A stretch of 10,190 bases of DNA from Thermodesulfobacteriota bacterium (GTDB taxonomy: Bacteria; Desulfobacterota; BSN033; UBA1163). This document shows, piece by piece, positions 5,871-10,190 of this stretch. The translations under genes were made by a program, and so were the position numbers. How positions within the stretch are numbered: the first letter of the stretch is position 1; the number at the start of each line of letters is the position of its first letter. Location of the stretch: the NCBI GenBank assembly GCA_030024065.1, contig JASEIE010000134.1, forward strand, positions 1-10,190, written 5' to 3'. The notes under the pieces are model-generated. The model searched no databases. It saw only the letters and a program-made list of their open reading frames with translations, and had not been told where the DNA came from.

Positions 5871-5894
5871 CCCGTAAGCAATGGGAAAAGTGAT

Positions 5895-5972
5895 TGGGTT
5901 AAGGTGAGGAAGCCGGTTTAGGTTAGGTCAAGTGGTTAAGACCAATATTTTTTAGACGAACGGCTTAACCCA
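5895..5972. repeat. Inverted repeat in the gap before the polymerase gene
   Basis: TGGGTTAAG (5895-5903) is the exact reverse complement of CTTAACCCA (5964-5972), and further GGTTAAG/CCTTAACC units lie between and beyond them (5934-5939, 5994-6001). The 156-base gap between the small gene and the polymerase gene holds this element and no gene that I can see. Confidence 0.55.
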
Positions 5973-6026
5973 TCAACCAAACGGGCGTCCTGGCCTTAAC
6001 CTTCAGACCAGAGACTTCTACCTTCT

Positions 6027-8378
6027 ATGGAACTTCAGGGATGGCTTTTTGACCTCTACCCTCTCGACTCCTCGATGATCCTCTGGATCAAGGGTGAGGA
6101 TGACTTGTTCCATCGTCTCGAAGATCCCTTCCAAACTCGATTCTATGCGCAGGGCAAGAAGAGGGATCTCCTCGCCCTGCTCCATTCTCTCCAGAAAAGC
6201 CGATGGGCTACGGGGTATCAGTGGACCATGAAGAGGGAATTCTGGAGCGGAGACGAAATTGATGTGATGGAGATCGAGATGAGTGATTTGGAGCATTATG
6301 CCCAGCTTCCCCGAATTCTTCCTCAGTGGGAGGAAAAGATCACCTTCTATAATTGTGATATCCCCTTGCCCCAGGCCTATCTTTATGAAAAGGGAATTTT
6401 CCCAACAGGCAGATGCCTCGTGGAAGCAGAAGGGAGTCGAATGTTTAAGATTCACTCCGATCCATCCGAGTCCGTGTGGATGGATGACGGAGACCTTCCT
6501 GATCTTCGGGTGATGGAACTTCGCATGGATGGAGACTCCATCCGGCAAAAGTCTCTTCTTATGGAATGCGAAGGATACCGGATGGAGATGGAGGATGTAG
6601 ATACTGGAGAGGTCAGCAAGTTTCTCAAGCAGTTTGATCCGGATCTGATTCTGTCTGATGATGGAGATGCTTCTCTCTTACCTTTTCTCTTTTCATTGGA
6701 GAGAAAATGGAAGACCTCCATCCCCTGGGATCGGGAACCCCATCCCATTCGGAGACAAATCGATTCCCAAGGCCGGTCCTACTTCTCTTATGGACGAACC
6801 TATTATCAGGCTCCTGCCCACCTCCTTTTCGGGAGATGGCACATCGATCGCAGGAACTCCTTCATCTATGGAGAGTCGGAAATGGAGGGTGTGATCGAGC
6901 TGGCACGGTTGGCTAAAATTCCAGTTCAAAGGATGGCACGGACCTCTCCCGGGACTGCCATCACCTCGATGCAACTCGACCGGGCCTTTCAGGAAGGTAT
7001 CCTCATCCCCTGGAGGAAAGGGGAGCCGGAGCGATTCAAGACAGCCTGGGATCTACTCGTTGCGGATAAAGGGGGTCTTGTCTTTCAGCCTAAGTTGGGG
7101 ATCTTCGGGGATGTAGCAGAGATCGACTTTGCCTCGATGTATCCAACGATCATGGCCGTCCACAATATCTCTCCGGAGACAGTGCTCTGTAGATGCTGTG
7201 AGAACCACCGGGTTCCAGAGGCGGGTTATACAATCTGCGAGAAACGAGAAGGAATCGTTCCGAAAACCCTTAGACCCATTTTGACAAGGAGGGCATGGCT
7301 GAAGAAGAGAGTCAAAGAAATGGAAAGTGGAATGCGCCCTGAACCATGTGAGGTCCAGGGCAGCCATGCACCCCATGTGGTGCATGGCGGAACACCCCTC
7401 ACCCCACCCTCTCCCCCTGGGGGAGAGGGGAAGGGTGAGGGGGAAAAGCGAGAGATTTACAACCGCAAGCAAACAGCACTCAAGTGGATGCTTGTCACCT
7501 GCTTTGGATATCTGGGCTATCGGAATGCCCGTTTTGGAAGAATTGAAGCCCACGAAGCGGTCACTGCCTTTGGAAGGGAGAAACTCCTTCAAGCCAAGGA
7601 GATCTGCGAGGAGGAGGGATTTGAACTTCTCCATGCCATCACCGATTCTCTCTGGATTCGCAAGAAGGATTTAAAAGAAGAGGAAGTTCTTCAGCTCTGT
7701 CGCAGGATCAGTGAGGCGACTGATGTCACCATGAGCCTCGAGGGGATCTATCAATGGATGGCCTTTCTTCCTTCCAAAGGAAATCCGGAGAGTCCGGTGG
7801 CCAATAGATATTTCGGTCTTTTTAAAAATGGGAAGATCAAGGCGAGGGGATTGGCATTCCGACGAAGCGATACGCCTCCTCTGATTCAGGAGGCCCAGAT
7901 CCGGATGCTCGAGTTTCTAACAGAGGCAAAAAACTTGGATGATTATCGCTCGAAGATCCCCAAGATTTTGGACCTTCTCCTTGAATACAGCCTGATGTTA
8001 AAAGACGGCCAGACGAGGCAAGAGGATCTGGCTATCGGGAAGAGGATCTCTCGGGAACCGAATGCCTACAAGGTGGATAACCTGACGGCTCTGGCCGCCC
8101 AGCAGTTAGAGGATGTGGGGATTCCGATTCATCCCGGAGAGAAGGTAAGGTATGTGATTAAAGATGCCCAATCCAGGGATAAGGCAGAGCGAGTAAGGCC
8201 TTTTCCGCTGGTCGGACCGGACGACACCTACGATGTCAAAAAATATCAGGAGATGCTCGTAAAGGCGACGGAGGAGATCTTAATCCATTTTGGTTACGAT
8301 GTGAAGTGTCTGAAAGAGCTAATCGATGTTTCGCTTCCCCCTCTCCCTCGACGGGAGAGGGCAAGGGTGAGGGTGTGA
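6027..8378 (+). CDS. B-family DNA polymerase, exonuclease-deficient, SOS-cassette type
   Basis: A 783-residue family B DNA polymerase. Motif A is EIDFASMYPTIM (364-375; catalytic Asp367). Motif B is KWMLVTCFGYLGY (486-498), with Val-Thr and Phe replacing the usual Asn-Ser and Tyr. Motif C is HAITDSLWI (536-544): the second, catalytic Asp540 is kept, the first Asp is Ile. KIKARGLAFRRSDTP (603-617) is the usual K-x-x-G DNA-contact region. The exonuclease-like domain (about 150-330) lacks its acidic residues: VMELRMDG (162-169) for Exo I, SDDGDASLLPF (210-220) for Exo II and YGESE (281-285) for Exo III. Proofreading is therefore unlikely. A cysteine group (388, 390, 391, 404) follows motif A. 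Residues ~435-474 and the last ~15 come from palindromic repeats. No strong Shine-Dalgarno precedes ATG 6027, but GWLFDLYPLDSS suits a family N-terminus. Linkage to lexA suggests damage-induced translesion synthesis. Confidence 0.88.
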   Translation: MELQGWLFDLYPLDSSMILWIKGEDDLFHRLEDPFQTRFYAQGKKRDLLALLHSLQKSRWATGYQWTMKREFWSGDEIDVMEIEMSDLEHYAQLPRILPQWEEKITFYNCDIPLPQAYLYEKGIFPTGRCLVEAEGSRMFKIHSDPSESVWMDDGDLPDLRVMELRMDGDSIRQKSLLMECEGYRMEMEDVDTGEVSKFLKQFDPDLILSDDGDASLLPFLFSLERKWKTSIPWDREPHPIRRQIDSQGRSYFSYGRTYYQAPAHLLFGRWHIDRRNSFIYGESEMEGVIELARLAKIPVQRMARTSPGTAITSMQLDRAFQEGILIPWRKGEPERFKTAWDLLVADKGGLVFQPKLGIFGDVAEIDFASMYPTIMAVHNISPETVLCRCCENHRVPEAGYTICEKREGIVPKTLRPILTRRAWLKKRVKEMESGMRPEPCEVQGSHAPHVVHGGTPLTPPSPPGGEGKGEGEKREIYNRKQTALKWMLVTCFGYLGYRNARFGRIEAHEAVTAFGREKLLQAKEICEEEGFELLHAITDSLWIRKKDLKEEEVLQLCRRISEATDVTMSLEGIYQWMAFLPSKGNPESPVANRYFGLFKNGKIKARGLAFRRSDTPPLIQEAQIRMLEFLTEAKNLDDYRSKIPKILDLLLEYSLMLKDGQTRQEDLAIGKRISREPNAYKVDNLTALAAQQLEDVGIPIHPGEKVRYVIKDAQSRDKAERVRPFPLVGPDDTYDVKKYQEMLVKATEEILIHFGYDVKCLKELIDVSLPPLPRRERARVRV
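7363..7388. repeat. Palindrome inside the polymerase gene, between motifs A and B
   Basis: GCCATGCACC (7363-7372) and GGTGCATGGC (7379-7388) form a perfect 10-base stem around six bases. It lies just after a weaker GCCCTG/CAGGGC pair (7336-7341, 7356-7361). Read in frame it gives about SHAPHVVHGG. Confidence 0.85.
7396..7441. repeat. CCCTCACCC-type palindromic repeat inside the polymerase gene
   Basis: Outer arms CCCTCACCC (7396-7404) and GGGTGAGGG (7433-7441) enclose an 11-base inverted pair CCCTCTCCCCC (7407-7417) and GGGGGAGAGGG (7419-7429). Read in frame it gives TPLTPPSPPGGEGKGEG, a low-complexity insertion unlike polymerase sequence. A relative of the same family lies at the 3' end of this gene. 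Confidence 0.9.
8337..8373. repeat. CCCTCTCCC-type palindromic repeat forming the polymerase C-terminus
   Basis: CCCTCTCCC (8339-8347) and GGGAGAGGG (8353-8361) form a perfect 9-base stem around TCGAC, followed by CAAGGGTGAGGG as in the copy at 7396-7441. It encodes LPPLPRRERARVRV and the stop comes directly after it. There is no T run, so I do not call it a terminator. Confidence 0.85.
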
Positions 8379-8385
8379 GAAAAAA

Positions 8386-8413
8386 TTGACATATTTTCTG
8401 ACTGTGATATTTT
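8386..8413 (+). promoter_or_regulatory. Candidate promoter upstream of the tcmP pair
   Basis: TTGACA (8386-8391), a 16-base spacer and an extended -10, TGaTATTTT (TG at 8405-8406, box 8408-8413). It begins eight bases after the polymerase stop and about 200 bases before the tcmP start, suggesting that the downstream pair has its own transcription. The 237-base gap holds no convincing gene; a small CTTGG-AATA-CCAAG inverted repeat lies at 8570-8583. The 12-base motif found near lexA is not seen here. Confidence 0.5.
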
Positions 8414-8615
8414 GTGTGTGACGATGTATTTTCGGCCATGATAATTAGAAAATAATGGCTAAGAAAATAGACGAAGAAGAGGGCCAAACCTTCAAAATTT
8501 ATTCTTTGGATCTCAGCTGTCAGGAAGCATGGTTAATGCGGAGGGGATAGCCTGCGGAAACCTCTGATCCTTGGAATACCAAGAACATTATCCGGGGTGT
8601 GTTTAGGACATAAAC

Positions 8616-9443
8616 ATGTCAAAATATGACGAAATCGGTTACTGGTCAGAGGTAAAGCTTGACATTATCCGCAAATATGTATCTGCTTATTCGACGATCA
8701 TAAACAAGCAGAAAAGTATCCAGAGTTACCTGTACATTGACGCATTTGCTGGAGCCGGAGTCCACATAAAAAAGCAAACACGCGAATTCATTACCGGCAG
8801 TCCCTTGAACGCATTGGTCATTTCTCCTGCATTTTCAGAGTATCATTTCATCGACTTGGACGGCGACAAGGTAGACAAACTTCGTGAGATTGTTGGGGAG
8901 CGCAGAGATGTCTCTTTTCACAAAGGAGATTGCAACAAAGTACTCCTTGCAGAGGTTTTCCCCAGATGTCGATACGAGGATTATCGCAGAGCATTGTGTT
9001 TACTTGATCCGTATGGTCTTAACGTTAACTGGGAGGTACTGCAGAAAGCTGGGGAAATGAAGAGTATCGAAATCTTCTATAATTTTGTGATCATGGACGC
9101 AAATATGAATGTATTTTGGCGTTCTCCTGACAAGGTCAAAACCAATCAAGTTGCACGAATGGATGCAGTGTGGGGTGATCATTCGTGGCATCAAGCAGCT
9201 TACAGAAAAACACCAGGATTGTTCGGTGAAATGGAAGAAAAGACGACTAATAAAGCCGTGATTGATGCATTCCGTGAACGGCTCAAAAAAGTGGCAGGGT
9301 TCAAATATGTTCCCGAACCTATGCCCATGAGGAATTCAAAAGGTTCTGTGATATATTATTTACTCTTTGCTTCACCAAATAGAACTGGTGCGAAGATTGT
9401 AAAGGACATTTTTGATAATTACCGAGACAGGGGGGTGCTGTAA
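8616..9443 (+). CDS. tcmP: Three-Cys-motif partner protein TcmP, methyltransferase-like
   Basis: A 275-residue protein matching the TcmP family, usually found beside a three-cysteine-motif protein, as here. The sequence has the run of a Rossmann methyltransferase: [11 protein letters not shown] (40-50) as the glycine-rich SAM loop, [11 protein letters not shown] (76-86) with the acidic ribose-binding position, HKGDCNKVL (102-110), and [14 protein letters not shown] (129-142) at the place of the catalytic motif IV. The family's function is not established as far as I know; a DNA- or RNA-related methyltransfer is inferred. Start: ATG 8616 with AGGA at 8605-8608. Its TAA overlaps the ATG of the next gene by one base (TAATG), indicating translational coupling. 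The region is more AT-rich than the polymerase cassette and lacks palindromic repeats, consistent with separate acquisition. Confidence 0.85.
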   Translation: MSKYDEIGYWSEVKLDIIRKYVSAYSTIINKQKSIQSYLYIDAFAGAGVHIKKQTREFITGSPLNALVISPAFSEYHFIDLDGDKVDKLREIVGERRDVSFHKGDCNKVLLAEVFPRCRYEDYRRALCLLDPYGLNVNWEVLQKAGEMKSIEIFYNFVIMDANMNVFWRSPDKVKTNQVARMDAVWGDHSWHQAAYRKTPGLFGEMEEKTTNKAVIDAFRERLKKVAGFKYVPEPMPMRNSKGSVIYYLLFASPNRTGAKIVKDIFDNYRDRGVL

Positions 9444-10183
9444 TGGCAATAAACTCCTCCATTGAGTGGACTGAATCCACATGGAATCCCGTCACTGGTT
9501 GCACTAAAGTCAGCGCTGGATGTAAGCATTGCTACGCCGAGCGCATGGCCAAACGGCTTCAGGCGATGGGACAACCCAACTATGCCAATGGATTTAAACT
9601 TACTTTACAAGAGAAAGTTCTGGAACTGCCGCTGATGTGGAAGAAACCGCAAGCGATCTTTGTGAACTCGATGAGTGATCTTTTCCATGAGAATGTCCCA
9701 ACTAAATTTATTCAGAGGGTCTTTCATATGATGGAACAGGCCCACTGGCATCGTTTCCAGATTCTGACAAAAAGATCGGAACGCCTTCTTGAACTCAATC
9801 ATAAACTTTCCTGGAGTTCCAACATTTGGATGGGAGTCAGTGTTGAAAATCAAGAGTATATTTTCAGAGTCGATCATCTTCGCAAAGTTGGAGCAAAAAT
9901 TAAATTCATATCTTTTGAACCGCTTCTTGGACCTGTACATGGTCTCAATCTCAGAGGGATAGATTGGGTCATCGTAGGGGGAGAATCTGGGTATCAGGCG
10001 AGACCAATGCATGCCTCCTGGGTAGTGGATATCCGTAACCAATGCCAGAGGACAAAAGTACCATTCTTCTTCAAGCAGTGGGGTGGTCCAAATAGGAAGA
10101 AGACTGGGCGAAAGCTCGAAGGCAGAACATGGGATGAAATTCCGCCGGCTGTCGATATGACAAGGGCTGTATGCAATTATTGA
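9443..10183 (+). CDS. Phage Gp37/Gp68 (DUF5131) family three-Cys-motif protein
   Basis: A 246-residue protein of the phage Gp37/Gp68 (DUF5131) family. The N-terminus [32 protein letters not shown] (7-38) carries the defining cysteines Cys20, Cys27 and Cys30 (C-x6-C-x2-C followed by Tyr-Ala-Glu). This arrangement resembles the cluster-binding cysteines of radical-SAM proteins, so a 4Fe-4S cluster is possible. Further family landmarks are [15 protein letters not shown] (72-86), [11 protein letters not shown] (105-115), WMGVSVENQ (129-137), [10 protein letters not shown] (155-164), [14 protein letters not shown] (175-188) and FFFKQWGG (208-215). The chain appears complete, ending seven bases before the window edge. 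The start overlaps the tcmP stop by one base. These proteins occur in phages and accessory islands; the paired TcmP would be the methyltransferase-like partner. Biochemical role unknown. Confidence 0.88.
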   Translation: MAINSSIEWTESTWNPVTGCTKVSAGCKHCYAERMAKRLQAMGQPNYANGFKLTLQEKVLELPLMWKKPQAIFVNSMSDLFHENVPTKFIQRVFHMMEQAHWHRFQILTKRSERLLELNHKLSWSSNIWMGVSVENQEYIFRVDHLRKVGAKIKFISFEPLLGPVHGLNLRGIDWVIVGGESGYQARPMHASWVVDIRNQCQRTKVPFFFKQWGGPNRKKTGRKLEGRTWDEIPPAVDMTRAVCNY

Positions 10184-10190
10184 GAGGTGG

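Noticed and set aside
3880..8373. CRISPR array among the repeats
   Set aside because: The repeats are different families, each palindromic, irregularly spaced and partly coding; there is no regular repeat-spacer pattern and no cas gene.
8337..8373. Rho-independent terminator after the polymerase gene
   Set aside because: The 9-base stem is strong but is followed by CAAGGGTGAGGG rather than a T run.
6027..8378. Polymerase as an orthologue of E. coli Pol II
   Set aside because: Pol II has intact exonuclease motifs, an Asn-Ser-x-Tyr-Gly motif B and a DTDS motif C; this protein differs in all of them, so only the family B assignment is kept.
8455..8550. Small open frame of 31 codons (MAKKIDEEEGQTFKIYSLDL...) in the gap before tcmP
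   Set aside because: It has an ATG and stop but no Shine-Dalgarno and no recognisable motif; chance open frames of this size are common. It could be the remnant of a gene, but nothing supports that.

Overview
The window looks like a chromosomal segment from an uncultured, probably anaerobic, Gram-negative bacterium of Desulfobacterota (Deltaproteobacteria)-like or Nitrospirota-like type. I infer this from the mix of genes (cysE/nifU cluster, QueG-like Fe-S protein, LexA-linked B-family polymerase) and from the many short palindromic repeats. No rRNA or marker gene confirms it, so the taxonomic guess is weak.

Region 1 (60-3666, minus strand) is a tight four-gene operon read from right to left: serine acetyltransferase (cysE), a NifU/IscU-type Fe-S scaffold, a QueG-like protein with ferredoxin-type cysteines, and a membrane protein with two thioredoxin-like domains fused to a CcdA-like domain. 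Gaps are 3-13 bases. The theme is cysteine supply, Fe-S assembly and thiol redox; no cysteine desulfurase is in the set.

Region 2 (3667-3984) is a divergent regulatory region. It holds a good sigma-70-type promoter for lexA, a weaker candidate for cysE, a near-identical 12-base motif in inverted orientation on both sides (LexA operator candidate), and a palindromic element in the lexA leader.

Region 3 (3985-8378, plus strand) is the centre of interest: lexA, a RecA/Rad51-fold protein with degraded ATPase motifs, a small helical protein, and a B-family DNA polymerase whose proofreading motifs are lost but whose main polymerase aspartates remain. The layout parallels lexA-imuA-imuB-dnaE2 mutagenesis cassettes, but the polymerase belongs to a different family. 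I propose an SOS-controlled translesion or mutagenesis module built on a B-family polymerase. The cassette is also crowded with at least six kinds of short palindromic repeat, several of them read in frame inside the RecA-like and polymerase genes and forming both of their C-termini.

Region 4 (8379-10183, plus strand) has its own promoter candidate and a translationally coupled pair: a TcmP (three-Cys-motif partner) methyltransferase-fold protein and a phage Gp37/Gp68 (DUF5131) family protein with a three-cysteine motif. The pair is more AT-rich than region 3, has no embedded repeats, and looks like an accessory, phage-associated acquisition.
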